A stretch of DNA of 64,000 nt from Arthrobacter zhangbolii. Lineage in GTDB: Bacteria; Actinomycetota; Actinomycetes; Actinomycetales; Micrococcaceae. Numbering within the stretch: the first letter of the stretch is position 1; each line of letters begins with the position of its first letter. The notes beneath the pieces are model-generated. The model saw only the letters and a list, made by a program, of their open reading frames with translations, was not told the origin of the DNA and did not search any database. The stretch spans positions 2,418,001 to 2,482,000 of the forward strand of contig NZ_CP094984.1 of NCBI RefSeq assembly GCF_022869865.1, in the 5' to 3' direction. The position numbers and the translations under genes were made by a program. Below, piece by piece: positions 16,045 to 25,432 of the stretch.

Positions 16045-17043
16045 ATGTTGGAAACCTCCGCGCGGCTGCTGCAACTGCTCTCCCTGCTGCAGATGCGACG
16101 TGAATGGACCGGTGCTGCGCTGGCGGAACGGCTCTCCATTACCGAGCGCACGGTCCGCCGTGACATCGGCAAGCTGCGCAGCCTGGGCTATCCCATTTCC
16201 GCGTCCCCCGGAATCGCCGGCGGGTACCAGCTCGGCGCCGGTGCACAGCTGCCCCCGCTGCTGCTCGATGACGAAGAAGCCCTCGCCGTAGCGCTGGGCC
16301 TGACCGCGGTGGCCACCGGCCCGGTCACCGGGATCGGGGAGGCCTCGGTTCGTGCGCTGGCGAAGCTGGAACAGGTGCTGCCCGGGCGGCTGCGGCCCAA
16401 GTTCTCTGCGCTCCGCCAGTCCGTATCCACCCTCGCCGGGCCGGGCGGCGGAGTGGACCCGGAGATCCTGACAGCATTCTCATCCGGCATCACCGAACGC
16501 CGGGTGGTGGCCTTCCGCTATACCGCGGCCGACGGCGGTTCCGCACGCCGCATGGTGGAACCGTACCGGCTGGTAAGCACCGGGCGGCGCTGGTACGCGG
16601 TGGCCTGGGACCTGGAACGCGCCGACTGGCGGACCTTCCGGGTGGACCGCTGCAACAGCACCCCCTCCCAACGGGAACGCTTTTCACCGCGGCCCCTGCC
16701 GGCCACCGATCTGGCCGCCTATGTGCAGGAATCCATCACCCGCAATCCATACCGCTACTCCGTTGTGGTGCGGCTGGCGGCACCGCTGCATGCCGTAGCC
16801 GAACAGGTCCCCCCTGACGTTGCCCATGTCTCCGCTGACGGGCCCGGACACACCATCCTGCGCGGGGGCTGGGATTCCCTGGACCTGCCCCTGATCCGCC
16901 TCACGGCCTGGGGCGTCCCCTTTGAGATCCTTGAACCGCCGGAAATGCGTGAGCGTGCCCGCCGTGCCGCAGCCCTGCTGCAGCAGGCCGCGGAAATCCC
17001 GCCGACGGCGGAATCCGGGAAGCCGCACAGCCCGAGCCACTAG
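16045..17043 (+). CDS. YafY-type WYL-domain transcriptional regulator
   Basis: 332 aa. N-terminal winged helix (LLQLLSLLQMRREWTGAALAERLSITERTVRRDIGKLRSLGYPI) followed by the WYL domain (RRMVEPYRLVSTGRRWYAVAWDLERADWRTFRVDRC) and a C-terminal WCX-like extension. WYL regulators bind small ligands or nucleic acid and control stress and repair genes. The frame opens at 16015, but the ATG at 16045 begins the conserved helix. Divergent from the dinB-like gene, its probable target. Confidence 0.92.
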   Translation: MLETSARLLQLLSLLQMRREWTGAALAERLSITERTVRRDIGKLRSLGYPISASPGIAGGYQLGAGAQLPPLLLDDEEALAVALGLTAVATGPVTGIGEASVRALAKLEQVLPGRLRPKFSALRQSVSTLAGPGGGVDPEILTAFSSGITERRVVAFRYTAADGGSARRMVEPYRLVSTGRRWYAVAWDLERADWRTFRVDRCNSTPSQRERFSPRPLPATDLAAYVQESITRNPYRYSVVVRLAAPLHAVAEQVPPDVAHVSADGPGHTILRGGWDSLDLPLIRLTAWGVPFEILEPPEMRERARRAAALLQQAAEIPPTAESGKPHSPSH

Positions 17044-17056
17044 ACTGGTGGCAATC

Positions 17057-20000
17057 ATGGCACTGACAATTTCCTATCCCGCACAGCTGCCCGTTTCGGA
17101 GCGCCGCGAAGACATCATGGCTGCCATTGCGGCCAACCAGGTCACCGTCATCGCCGGTGAAACCGGCTCCGGTAAAACCACACAGATCCCCAAGATGTGC
17201 CTGGAACTGGGTTTGGCGGAAAAGGGCCTGATCGGCCACACCCAGCCCCGGCGGCTTGCCGCACGCACCGTTGCTGAGCGCATTGCCTCCGAGCTCGACG
17301 TCGAAATAGGCGACGAGGTGGGCTTCCAGGTGCGGTTCACCGGGGAAACCAGCCGAAAAACCAAGGTCAAGCTGATGACCGACGGCATCCCGCTGGCCGA
17401 AATCCAGCATGATCCGAAGCTGAAGAAGTACAGCACCATCATCATCGATGAGGCCCATGAGCGCAGCCTGAACATCGACTTCATCCTGGGGTACCTGCGC
17501 CGGCTGCTGCCCGAGCGCCCTGACCTGAAGGTGATTATCACCTCGGCCACCATCGACCCGCAGCGCTTCGCCGAGCACTTCGCCCTGGACGGCAAACCCG
17601 CACCCATCATCGAAGTTTCCGGCCGCACCTTCCCGGTGGAAATCCGGTACCGGCCGCTCAACCAGCCCGCCGACGGCGGCAGCGACGACGACGGCATCGA
17701 GGATGAGCTCGAAGAGGACCGCGACCCGGTGGACGCTGTCTGCGACGCCGTGGATGAGCTCTCCCGCGAGGCACCCGGCGACGTCCTGGTGTTCTTCTCC
17801 GGCGAGCGCGAAATCCGCGACGCCGCCGACGCCCTGCGCTCCTCCGTCTCCCGCAACCCGCGGCTGGCCAACACCGAAATCCTGCCGCTGTACGCCAGGC
17901 TCTCCCTGGCCGAACAGCACAAGGTCTTCTCCCCCGGGCGGAACCGCCGGATTGTGCTGGCCACCAACGTGGCTGAAACCTCGCTGACGGTCCCCGGCAT
18001 CAAGTACGTGATCGACACCGGCACCGCACGCATTTCGCGTTACTCGCACCGCACCAAGGTCCAGCGGCTGCCGATCGAACGTATTTCCCAGGCCTCGGCC
18101 AACCAGCGCTCGGGCCGTTGCGGCCGTGTCTCCGACGGTATTGCCATCCGTCTGTATTCGCAGGAGGACTTCGAATCCCGGCCGGAGTTCACCGATCCGG
18201 AAATCCTGCGCACCAACCTCGCCGCCGTCATTCTGCAGATGGCCGCCATGGGCGTGGCCAAGGGCCCGAAGGACGTCTCCGACTTCCCCTTCGTCCAGCC
18301 CCCGGATTCCAAGGCGGTGAACGACGGCGCGGTGCTGCTGCGCGAACTCGGCGCCCTGCACCCCAAGGGCGGCATCACCCCGGTGGGGCGCAAGCTTTCC
18401 CAGTTGCCGGTGGATCCGCGGCTGGGCCGGATGATCGTTGAAGCCGGACAGCGCGGCTGCGCCAAGGAAGTCATGGTCCTGACCGCCGCGCTGACCATTC
18501 AGGACCCGCGCGAGCGCCCCTCCAAGGATGATCCGGCCCGGGCGCAGAAGGCCGCGGAAATGCACAAGCGTTTCGTGGATGAGAAGTCGGACTTCACCGG
18601 CTACCTGAACCTGTGGCGCTACATCCAGGAAAAGCAGAAGGAACTCTCCTCCTCCGCGTTCCGGCGGCTGTGCAAAAACGAGTTCCTCAACTTCCTGCGG
18701 ATCCGCGAATGGCAGGACCTGTTTGCCCAGCTGCGCCAGCTGGCCAAACCGCTGGGTATCACGCTGTCCCCGCACCCGGTGGACCCGGTGGGCCGGCACA
18801 AGGAAATCCACATGTCGCTGCTGGCCGGACTGCTGAGCCACATCGGCCTTTATGACCAGCGCAAACGTGAGTACGCCGGTGCCCGCGGCACCCGCTTCGC
18901 GGTCTTCCCCGGTTCGGCCCTGTTCAAGAAGTCCCCGGACTGGGTGATGGCCGCCGAGCTGGTGGAGACCTCCCGGCTCTGGGCGCGGGTGGCAGCGTCC
19001 TTCGATCCGCTCTGGGCCGAGGAAGTGGCCCCGCACCTGGTCAAGCGCACCTACAGCGAACCGCACTGGTCCAAGAGCCGCGGCGCGGTGATGGCCTATG
19101 AGAAGGTCACCCTCTACGGTGTGCCCGTGGTTCCGCAGCGCAGCATCAACTACGGCCGGATCGATCCGGTGCTCTCCCGTGAGATGTTCATCCGGCATGC
19201 CCTTGTGGAGGGAGACTGGCGCACGCACCACAAGTTCTTCCACCGCAACCAGGCATTGCTGGCCGAAGTGGAGGAACTGGAGAACCGTGTCCGCCGCCGG
19301 GGCCTGCGCGTGGATGACGAAACCCTCTTCGAGTTCTACGACGAGCGCGTGGGCGCCGACGTCGTCTCCGAACGGCACTTCGACAAGTGGTGGAAATCCG
19401 CCCGGCATGAGAACCCGGCGCTGCTGGACTTTGACCCGGATGCTCTGCGCACCGACGACGCCGCCGGCCTGGATGAGAACGACTTCCCCAAGTCCTTCTT
19501 CTACGGTTCCTTTGAACTGCCGCTCTCCTACGAGTTCACGCCCGGGGTGCCCTCCGCCAATGACGGCGTCACCGTGGAAGTACCCGTGCTGTTCCTCAAC
19601 CAGCTCACTCCCGGCCCCTTCGCCTGGCAGATCCCGGGCCTGCGCGCCGAGCTCATCACGGCGCTGATCAAGTCCCTGCCGAAGGCCGTGCGGAAGAACT
19701 TCGTCCCGGCCCCCGACGTTGCCCGCGCCGCAGCCGCCGCACTGGCAGCCGACTTCGACCCGGCAACGGATGAGTTGGAACCGTCCCTGGAACTGGTGCT
19801 GCGCCGGCTCAAGGGCTCCATCATCCCGCCCGGTTCCTGGAACTGGGATGCCGTCCCGGGACACCTGCGCATGACCTTCACCGTGGTGGACTCCTCCGGA
19901 CGGGTGCTGGACGAGGGCAAGGACCTGGCCGCTTTGCAGGAAGCCCTGGCCCCGGCCACCCGCCGCGCGATCGCCGAGTCGCTGGGAGCAACGCCGTCGA

Positions 20001-20983
20001 CCGTGCAGCCGCGCGGACCCAAAGCGCCTCATGGGCCCAAGGGCGCCAAGGGTACGGCAGCGGCGAAGGGCGGCACCCCGGTCTCCGCCGCTGCCGACAA
20101 CGGTTCCTCCGTGGCGGAGCGGACCGGGCTCACCGAATGGAGCGTAGGCACTCTGGAGAAGCAGGTGCAGCGGCTGGTGGCAGGCCACACCGTCACGGGT
20201 TACCCGGCCCTGGTGGACGAGGGCAGTACCGCCGGCGTGCGGATCTTCCAAAGCCCCGGCGAACAGCAGGCGGCAATGCGCGCCGGTGTCATCCGGCTGC
20301 TCGTACTGCGCGTGCCCAGCCCCGCAAAGTATGTGCTGGAGCATCTGAGCAATACCGAAAAACTGACCTTCAGCCAGAATCCGCACGGCAGCGTGGCGGC
20401 CCTCATCGAGGACTGCACGCTGGCTGCCGTGGACAAGCTCACTCCGGAAGCACTGCCGTGGTCCCGGGCGGAGTTTGATGCACTGTATGAAACCGTACGG
20501 GCCGAGCTCATCGATACTGTTTTCACCGTCACGGCGATCGTGGAGAAGATCCTTTCCAGCACCCGCCGGATCAACAAGGCACTGAAAGGCACCACGTCCC
20601 TGGCCCTGATCAGCGCCCTGAATGACATCAGGGCCCAGTTGGAGAACCTCGTTTATCCGGGGTTTGTGGCCCGTACCGGGTACGCCCAGCTGATGCACCT
20701 GCCGCGGTACCTGGCAGGGATCGAGCGCCGGCTGGAGAAGCTGCCGAACAATGTCCAGCGCGACGGATTGCAGATGGCCGTCGTCCAGGGGCTCGAGGAT
20801 GACTACGACGACGCCGTAGCGGCCCTGGCGCCCGGCCGCGGGACTCCCCCGGAACTGGCGGAGGTGCGGTGGATGATCGAGGAACTCCGCATCAGTTTCT
20901 TCGCCCAGGAACTGGGAACGGTGCGCTCCGTCTCGGAAAAGCGGATCCGGACCGCACTGAACTCGGCGCTGGCACCGGCGTAA
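17057..20983 (+). CDS. hrpA: ATP-dependent RNA helicase HrpA
   Basis: 1308 aa, the usual size for bacterial HrpA. Helicase motifs in order: GETGSGKTTQIP (Walker A, about 36), IIIDEAHERS (DEAH), TSATID, VLVFFSGEREI, TNVAETSLTVPG and QRSGRCGRV; then the HA2/OB region and a long C-terminal DUF3418-type part. A Gly/Ala/Lys-rich linker lies near residues 990-1015. DEAH helicases of this type remodel RNA and resolve stalled ribosomes. The ATG is 14 nt after the WYL stop, in a frame open further upstream. The antisense frame is open for over 4 kb, a GC-driven shadow. Confidence 0.97.
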   Translation: MALTISYPAQLPVSERREDIMAAIAANQVTVIAGETGSGKTTQIPKMCLELGLAEKGLIGHTQPRRLAARTVAERIASELDVEIGDEVGFQVRFTGETSRKTKVKLMTDGIPLAEIQHDPKLKKYSTIIIDEAHERSLNIDFILGYLRRLLPERPDLKVIITSATIDPQRFAEHFALDGKPAPIIEVSGRTFPVEIRYRPLNQPADGGSDDDGIEDELEEDRDPVDAVCDAVDELSREAPGDVLVFFSGEREIRDAADALRSSVSRNPRLANTEILPLYARLSLAEQHKVFSPGRNRRIVLATNVAETSLTVPGIKYVIDTGTARISRYSHRTKVQRLPIERISQASANQRSGRCGRVSDGIAIRLYSQEDFESRPEFTDPEILRTNLAAVILQMAAMGVAKGPKDVSDFPFVQPPDSKAVNDGAVLLRELGALHPKGGITPVGRKLSQLPVDPRLGRMIVEAGQRGCAKEVMVLTAALTIQDPRERPSKDDPARAQKAAEMHKRFVDEKSDFTGYLNLWRYIQEKQKELSSSAFRRLCKNEFLNFLRIREWQDLFAQLRQLAKPLGITLSPHPVDPVGRHKEIHMSLLAGLLSHIGLYDQRKREYAGARGTRFAVFPGSALFKKSPDWVMAAELVETSRLWARVAASFDPLWAEEVAPHLVKRTYSEPHWSKSRGAVMAYEKVTLYGVPVVPQRSINYGRIDPVLSREMFIRHALVEGDWRTHHKFFHRNQALLAEVEELENRVRRRGLRVDDETLFEFYDERVGADVVSERHFDKWWKSARHENPALLDFDPDALRTDDAAGLDENDFPKSFFYGSFELPLSYEFTPGVPSANDGVTVEVPVLFLNQLTPGPFAWQIPGLRAELITALIKSLPKAVRKNFVPAPDVARAAAAALAADFDPATDELEPSLELVLRRLKGSIIPPGSWNWDAVPGHLRMTFTVVDSSGRVLDEGKDLAALQEALAPATRRAIAESLGATPSTVQPRGPKAPHGPKGAKGTAAAKGGTPVSAAADNGSSVAERTGLTEWSVGTLEKQVQRLVAGHTVTGYPALVDEGSTAGVRIFQSPGEQQAAMRAGVIRLLVLRVPSPAKYVLEHLSNTEKLTFSQNPHGSVAALIEDCTLAAVDKLTPEALPWSRAEFDALYETVRAELIDTVFTVTAIVEKILSSTRRINKALKGTTSLALISALNDIRAQLENLVYPGFVARTGYAQLMHLPRYLAGIERRLEKLPNNVQRDGLQMAVVQGLEDDYDDAVAALAPGRGTPPELAEVRWMIEELRISFFAQELGTVRSVSEKRIRTALNSALAPA

Positions 20984-21001
20984 GTCCCGGGCCGGAAACA
21001 C

Positions 21002-21039
21002 CAGCGGCAGCCCCGCCCCCAGGGGCGGAACTGCCGCTG
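21002..21039. terminator. Hairpin terminator between hrpA and the HIT gene
   Basis: Stem CAGCGGCAG/CTGCCGCTG (21002-21010, 21031-21039) enclosing a second stem CCGCCCC/GGGGCGG. It lies between convergent stops; no T-run. Confidence 0.7.
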
Positions 21040-21055
21040 TGCTGTCCGTGCAGCC

Positions 21056-21484
21056 TCAGGCTGCGGGCACAAACTCCGCATACCCGGCATCCTGCAGCGC
21101 GGCCCTGATCTTCTGCGCGTTCCGCTCCATCCGGTCCGGGTCCGGATTCGTTTCGGCGCGGCTGAAATCGAAATCCTCCAGCGAGTTGGCCGGCCAGACG
21201 TGCAGGTGCAGGTGATCCACCTCGAACCCGGCGATGCTCAGGCCCGCACGCTCGGAACCGAAAACCTCCACCTGGGCCTTCCCGACAGCCTGGGCCACAG
21301 TGATGAGCTTCTGCATGAGTTCGGCAGGGGCATCCGTCCACTTGTTGATCTCCTGCCGCGGAACCACCAGTACATGGCCGTCGCTGAGCGGACCGATGCT
21401 CAGGAACGCCACGACGTCGTTGTCCTTCCACACGAAACGGCCGGGAATCTCGCCGTTGATGATCCGGGTGAACAGGGTGGGCAT
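21056..21484 (-). CDS. HIT-family protein (histidine triad nucleotide hydrolase/transferase)
   Basis: 142 aa. Contains FTRIINGEIPGRFVWKD at the N-terminus and the triad HLHLHVWP (HxHxHxx) near residue 98. HIT proteins hydrolyse nucleoside phosphoramidates or act on dinucleotides. ATG 21484 has GGAG 6 nt upstream; a frame open upstream to 21568 is not needed for family length. Convergent with hrpA. Confidence 0.93.
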   Translation of the reverse strand: MPTLFTRIINGEIPGRFVWKDNDVVAFLSIGPLSDGHVLVVPRQEINKWTDAPAELMQKLITVAQAVGKAQVEVFGSERAGLSIAGFEVDHLHLHVWPANSLEDFDFSRAETNPDPDRMERNAQKIRAALQDAGYAEFVPAA

Positions 21485-21577
21485 GGGTTCTCCTTTGGGG
21501 TGTTCCGTCCGGCGGGCGGCGGGCAGGGGCGCCCGCAGCGGCGGCGGGACGGGTCGGCCGGTAAACATGCTTCGACG

Positions 21578-22432
21578 CTACCCTTTTTCCGGCGGCACTT
21601 CAGCACGGCCGGCCCCCGGGCCCGTGGCCACGGGGGCGCCGGGCGTATTGGACCATTGCGACCAGGAGCCCGGATACAGGGCCGCGGGGATGCCGGCGTA
21701 GGCCAGCGCGGCCACTTCATGGGCAGCGAAGATACCCGAGCCGCAGTACGCTGCCACCGGGGCGCCGGGACGCACACCCAAAGCCTGGAACTCGCTCCGC
21801 AGCTCGTCCGGTGCACGGAAGGTGCCCTCCGGTGCCAGGTTGGCTGTGGACGGGCGGTTGACGGCTCCGGGAATGTGCCCGGCACGGGGGTCCACCGGCT
21901 CGGTTTCACCGCGGTAGCGTTCCGGTGCGCGGGCGTCGATCAGTGTTCCCGCCGCAGCAACCCCGTCCACGTCCGCAAGGCCGGCTACGGGCATGTGGCC
22001 CCAGGAGAGCTGCGCGGTTCCCTCCGTTGCCTTCACCGGCCCGCTCTCCAGTGCCAGGCCTGCAGCCCGCCAGGCGCCCAGCCCGCCGTCGAGAAGGCGC
22101 ACCTCGTTCCACCCCGCGTGCCGCAGCAACCACCAGGCACGGGCAGCTGCGGTGCCGCCGGCGTCGTCGTAAACAACCACCGCATCCCCCTGGTTCAGCC
22201 CCCAGCTGCGCGCGGCATCCGCAAATGCAGCCGGATCCGGCAGCGGGTGGCGGCCCTCCGCGGGAACGGCAGGTGCGGACAACTCGGTATCCATATCCAC
22301 GTAGACCGCGCCCGGAAGGTGCTCCCGCAGGTACTTCCCGCGGCCGTCACTGGCTCCAAGCACCCACCGCACATCCAGCAGCACCGGCGGACGGTCCGAG
22401 CCGAGGGCCTGTGCCAGTTCCTGCACCGACAT
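21578..22432 (-). CDS. Sulfurtransferase with two rhodanese domains
   Basis: 284 aa. Two rhodanese modules: an N-terminal inactive one (VLLDVRWVLG, HLPGAVYVDMD, VVVYDDAGG) and a C-terminal one with the active-site loop AYCGSGIFA (Cys near 225), GTLIDARAPERY and HIPGAVN. CGSGxxA resembles the 3-mercaptopyruvate/thiosulfate sulfurtransferase loop. It transfers sulfane sulfur to cyanide or thiols. ATG 22432 follows the MBL gene stop by 11 nt; an in-frame GTG at 22444 overlaps that stop. Operon with the MBL hydrolase. Confidence 0.9.
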   Translation of the reverse strand: MSVQELAQALGSDRPPVLLDVRWVLGASDGRGKYLREHLPGAVYVDMDTELSAPAVPAEGRHPLPDPAAFADAARSWGLNQGDAVVVYDDAGGTAAARAWWLLRHAGWNEVRLLDGGLGAWRAAGLALESGPVKATEGTAQLSWGHMPVAGLADVDGVAAAGTLIDARAPERYRGETEPVDPRAGHIPGAVNRPSTANLAPEGTFRAPDELRSEFQALGVRPGAPVAAYCGSGIFAAHEVAALAYAGIPAALYPGSWSQWSNTPGAPVATGPGAGRAEVPPEKG

Positions 22433-22443
22433 TACTACGTCCA

Positions 22444-23100
22444 CTACAGGTCCACGGATTCGCAGGAGTCCAGGTGGCGGAACTCGGTGCCGTAGGTTTT
22501 CCCGAAACGGGTAACGTGCCCCTCGACCATGCCCAGTCCGGTCTCGTTCAGGAGTGCGTCGTGGATGTTGTACGCCCGCTCGGCGCCGGTGGCGATCACG
22601 AAATCGAGCACCTCCCCCACCTTGGACCACGGGGCATGCACCGGTACCAGCACGGTCCGAGGACGCAGCCCGTTGGGAACAACAAAGGAATCACCGGGGT
22701 GATAGACCCGCCCTTCCACAAGGTAGCCGATATTCGCCACCATCGGAATCAGGGGATGGATGAGGGCATGCTGGCCGCCAAAGGACTGGATACCAAAACC
22801 GGCTATGGTGAAGCTCGCGTTGGGCTCCACGTCATGGATGCGCCCGGCGAGGTCCCCGGCTTCCGCGCGCAGGGAATCTGCGAGGGACTTCGGTGCGTAC
22901 AGCTCCAGGCCCGGCGCATCATGCATCTGTGCAAACACACGGGTGCGGTCCAGATGGTCTGCGTGCTCATGGGTGACCAGGATGGCGTTCGCATCCTCGA
23001 GGGCAGTCTCGACTTCGGAAAAAGTCCCGGGATCCAGGACAAGGACATTGCCGCCTTGCTCGAAGCGGACACAGGAATGCGTGTACTTCGTCATTTTCAT
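22444..23100 (-). CDS. MBL-fold metallo-hydrolase
   Basis: 218 aa. Metal-binding motif THEHADHLD (HxHxDH, about 43-51), a downstream His in GGQHALIHP and Asp in YHPGDSF, as in the UlaG/RomA-like branch of the metallo-beta-lactamase superfamily. Two metal ions are expected; the substrate is unknown. First gene of a pair with the sulfurtransferase; divergent from the Fur-family gene. Confidence 0.88.
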   Translation of the reverse strand: MKMTKYTHSCVRFEQGGNVLVLDPGTFSEVETALEDANAILVTHEHADHLDRTRVFAQMHDAPGLELYAPKSLADSLRAEAGDLAGRIHDVEPNASFTIAGFGIQSFGGQHALIHPLIPMVANIGYLVEGRVYHPGDSFVVPNGLRPRTVLVPVHAPWSKVGEVLDFVIATGAERAYNIHDALLNETGLGMVEGHVTRFGKTYGTEFRHLDSCESVDL

Positions 23101-23165
23101 AGCGCCACCCTACTCTGCGCTGCCCGGGCCCGGCAGGTTCCGGCCGCCCGGGGATTCACCTCCGC

Positions 23166-23180
23166 CGGCTGATAATCTAG
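23166..23180 (+). promoter_or_regulatory. Candidate -10 region of the Fur-family gene
   Basis: GGCTGATAATCTAG near 23167-23180 contains GATAAT preceded by TG (extended -10). About 40 bp before the GTG start. No good -35 was seen. Confidence 0.35.
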
Positions 23181-23218
23181 ACGGAGTGTCCGTACACCTA
23201 TTGCCGGGAGGGGAATCC

Positions 23219-23650
23219 GTGTCATCCGAGACATCCCGGCCGTCCAAACGCGCACCGGAACAGCGAATGACCCGCCAGCGGCTTGCCGTGGGGCGCACCT
23301 TGGACGAGCTGGACGATTTTGTCAGTACCCAGGAGCTCTTCCGGCTGCTGCAGGAACGCGGGGAACGCGTTTCGCTGGCCACCACCTACCGCATCCTGCA
23401 GTCCATGACGGATGAAAACCTGGTGGATGTGCTGCGCAACGGTGACGGCGAGGCAATCTACCGGCGCTGCGCCGTCGAGCACCACCATCACCATCTGGTC
23501 TGCCGCGACTGCGGAAAGGCCGTGGAAGTGGAGGCCCCGGCTGTTGAGACCTGGGCGGCGGGCCTCGGCGCCCGGCACGGCTTCACCGATGTGGCCCATA
23601 CCGTGGAGGTTTTCGGGCTCTGCCCCGAATGCAGCGCCCGTAAGGCCTAG
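23219..23650 (+). CDS. zur: Fur-family metal regulator, probably Zur
   Basis: 143 aa. N-terminal winged helix (VSTQELFRLLQERGERVSLATTYRILQSMTDENLVDVLRNGDGEAIYR) followed by the metal-binding domain with HHHHHLVCRDCGKAVEVE and a final CPECSAR (two CxxC pairs for structural zinc). Start GTG 23219 has GGGAGGGG 5 nt upstream; the frame is open far upstream across the divergent MBL gene. It is convergent with znuB-like genes, which argues for zinc (Zur) rather than iron (Fur) sensing. A Zur assignment remains inference without a proven operator. Confidence 0.88.
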   Translation: MSSETSRPSKRAPEQRMTRQRLAVGRTLDELDDFVSTQELFRLLQERGERVSLATTYRILQSMTDENLVDVLRNGDGEAIYRRCAVEHHHHHLVCRDCGKAVEVEAPAVETWAAGLGARHGFTDVAHTVEVFGLCPECSARKA

Positions 23651-23654
23651 TGCA

Positions 23655-23705
23655 GCACGAGGCCTGGCGCAGCGCCGCAAGGCCTGGCGCAGCAGCGCAC
23701 GAGGC
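23655..23705. repeat. 20-bp direct repeat between zur and the zinc permease gene
   Basis: AGGCCTGGCGCAGC occurs at 23660-23673 and 23680-23693, with partial copies either side. It fills part of the 77-bp gap between convergent genes; no T-tailed terminator seen. Confidence 0.65.
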
Positions 23706-23727
23706 CGGCGGGCCGCAACAGGCTCAG

Positions 23728-24621
23728 TCAGGCGCCGGCAGTGGCGGTGTTCCTGCTGAGTTCCCGCCGTCCGCGCCCGGTCCGGAACCGGCGGATAAGC
23801 CGGCAGACCAAGTAGATGGCAAAGGACACGGTGGTTACGTACGGGCTGATCGGAATGCGGCCGCCCAGGGCCAGCAGGATCCCGCCCACGGACGAGACCA
23901 GGGCAAAGGCGACGCTGAGGAACACCACCAGCCGTGGCGAGGAGGTCACCAGCAGGGCCGCTGCGGCCGGGGTAATCAGCAGCGACAGCACCAGCAGCGC
24001 CCCCACCACCTGGATGGACAGCGCCACGGCCAGTCCAAGCAGGAACATAAAGACAATGGAGAGCACCCGTACCGGCACGCCACGCGCTTCGGCCAGGTCC
24101 GGGTCAGCGCTGGCAAAGGTCAGCGGACGCCAGATGAACAGCAGGGCGGCAACCACCACCGCGGCAACACCCGCCAGCAGGTTCAGCTGCACGGTGTCCA
24201 CCGCCACGATCTGGCCGGTGAGCAGGCCGAATTTGTTGGCTGAGCGGCCCTCGTAGAGGCTCAGGAACAGGATGCCCAGGCCCAGGCCAAAGGGCATAAT
24301 GACGCCGATGATCGAGTTGCGGTCCCTGGCCCGCAGACCCATCACCGCCAGCAGCACGGCCGCTGCCACCGAGCCGGCAAGGGACCCGATCACCACGTTG
24401 ACGCCGATCAGCAGGGCAAACGAGGCCCCGGCGAAGGACAGCTCGGCAATGCCGTGCACCGCGAAGGCCAGGTCCCGCATCAGGACGAACGTGCCGATCA
24501 GCCCGCCGACAAGGCCCAGGATGGCGGCTGCCCAGATGGAGTTCTGGACCAGGGGCAAAAGCTCCCCGTAATCACTGAAATCGAAAACCGCCTCGAAGAA
24601 GCTACGCAGGTCCAAGATCAC
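23728..24621 (-). CDS. znuB: Zinc/manganese ABC transporter permease (ZnuB-like)
   Basis: 297 aa with about eight membrane segments, ABC-3 family (GIAELSFAGASFALLIGV; AVDTVQLNLLAG; VGALLVLSLLITPAAAALL). It starts inside the end of the ATPase gene (20-bp overlap), so it is the third gene of the uptake operon. Metal specificity is inferred from the adjacent Fur-family gene and the His-rich binding protein. The C-terminal tail is Arg-rich. Confidence 0.9.
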   Translation of the reverse strand: MILDLRSFFEAVFDFSDYGELLPLVQNSIWAAAILGLVGGLIGTFVLMRDLAFAVHGIAELSFAGASFALLIGVNVVIGSLAGSVAAAVLLAVMGLRARDRNSIIGVIMPFGLGLGILFLSLYEGRSANKFGLLTGQIVAVDTVQLNLLAGVAAVVVAALLFIWRPLTFASADPDLAEARGVPVRVLSIVFMFLLGLAVALSIQVVGALLVLSLLITPAAAALLVTSSPRLVVFLSVAFALVSSVGGILLALGGRIPISPYVTTVSFAIYLVCRLIRRFRTGRGRRELSRNTATAGA

Positions 24622-25432
24622 CCTCGCTTTCTCCGTGGTGGTGTGTGGTGGCGTCGGGGATACCCAGCACCACTATCCGTCCGTGGCTGCGCAGCACTTC
24701 CACGCGGCTGCCGTACATTTCCGAGAGCACGTCGCTGCGCAGCACCTCGGACGGTGTTCCGGTGCGGAACTGGCCCCCGGCCAGATACAGGACACGGTCC
24801 ACATATTCGATCACCGGGTTGATCTCATGGGTCACGAAAACCACGGCAGAGCCGTCGTCGTGGCAGCGCCGTTCGATGAGGGAACTGATGGCCTGCTGAT
24901 GATGCAGGTCCAGGGAAAGCAGCGGTTCGTCGCAGAGCAGCAGATCGGGGTTCGTTGCCAGTGCCTGGGCGGCGCGCAGCCGCTGCAGCTCTCCTCCGGA
25001 GAGGCGTCCCACGGGTTCGTCCGCATAGGCCAGTGCGCCCACCTGCTCCAGCAGCCGGTCCACCCGGCGGCGCACCGGCGCGCGGCGCAGCCGCAGCCCC
25101 CAGTGGTCACCGTCAACTCCGAGGCCCACAAGGTCCCGGCCGCGCAGCGGGGTGCCGGGGCTGAAGGACTTCTGCTGCGGAATGTAGCCGATGTCCCTGC
25201 TGCCGCGGTGCACATTGCGGCCGTTGATGGTGACGGTGCCGCCGCTGAGCGGCTGCAGGCCGAGCAGGACTTTCAGGAAACTGGTTTTGCCCGAGCCGTT
25301 GGGGCCCAGCACTGCCAGGAATTCGCCGGCGTTAATGTCCAGGTCGAGGTTCTTCCAGAGCGTGCGCTCACCAAATGAGAGCCCTGCGTCGCGCAGGCGC
25401 ACTACCGGCGACGGAGCCGCTGCGGGCGTCAC
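24602..25432 (-). CDS. znuC: Zinc/manganese ABC transporter ATPase (ZnuC-like)
   Basis: 276 aa. Walker A GPNGSGKTSFLK, signature LSGGELQRLRAAQAL, Walker B LLLCDEPLLSLDLHHQ, switch THEINPVIEYVD. The C-terminus has HHHGESEGD, a short His cluster. Overlaps the binding-protein gene stop by ATGA (25429-25432) and the permease start. Confidence 0.9.
   Translation of the reverse strand: MTPAAAPSPVVRLRDAGLSFGERTLWKNLDLDINAGEFLAVLGPNGSGKTSFLKVLLGLQPLSGGTVTINGRNVHRGSRDIGYIPQQKSFSPGTPLRGRDLVGLGVDGDHWGLRLRRAPVRRRVDRLLEQVGALAYADEPVGRLSGGELQRLRAAQALATNPDLLLCDEPLLSLDLHHQQAISSLIERRCHDDGSAVVFVTHEINPVIEYVDRVLYLAGGQFRTGTPSEVLRSDVLSEMYGSRVEVLRSHGRIVVLGIPDATTHHHGESEGDLGPA

Noticed and set aside
16901-21001. 1366-codon open frame antisense to hrpA
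   Set aside because: High GC third positions leave the antisense frame open; its translation is low-complexity Gly/Arg/His-rich with no domains, while the plus strand has all helicase motifs.
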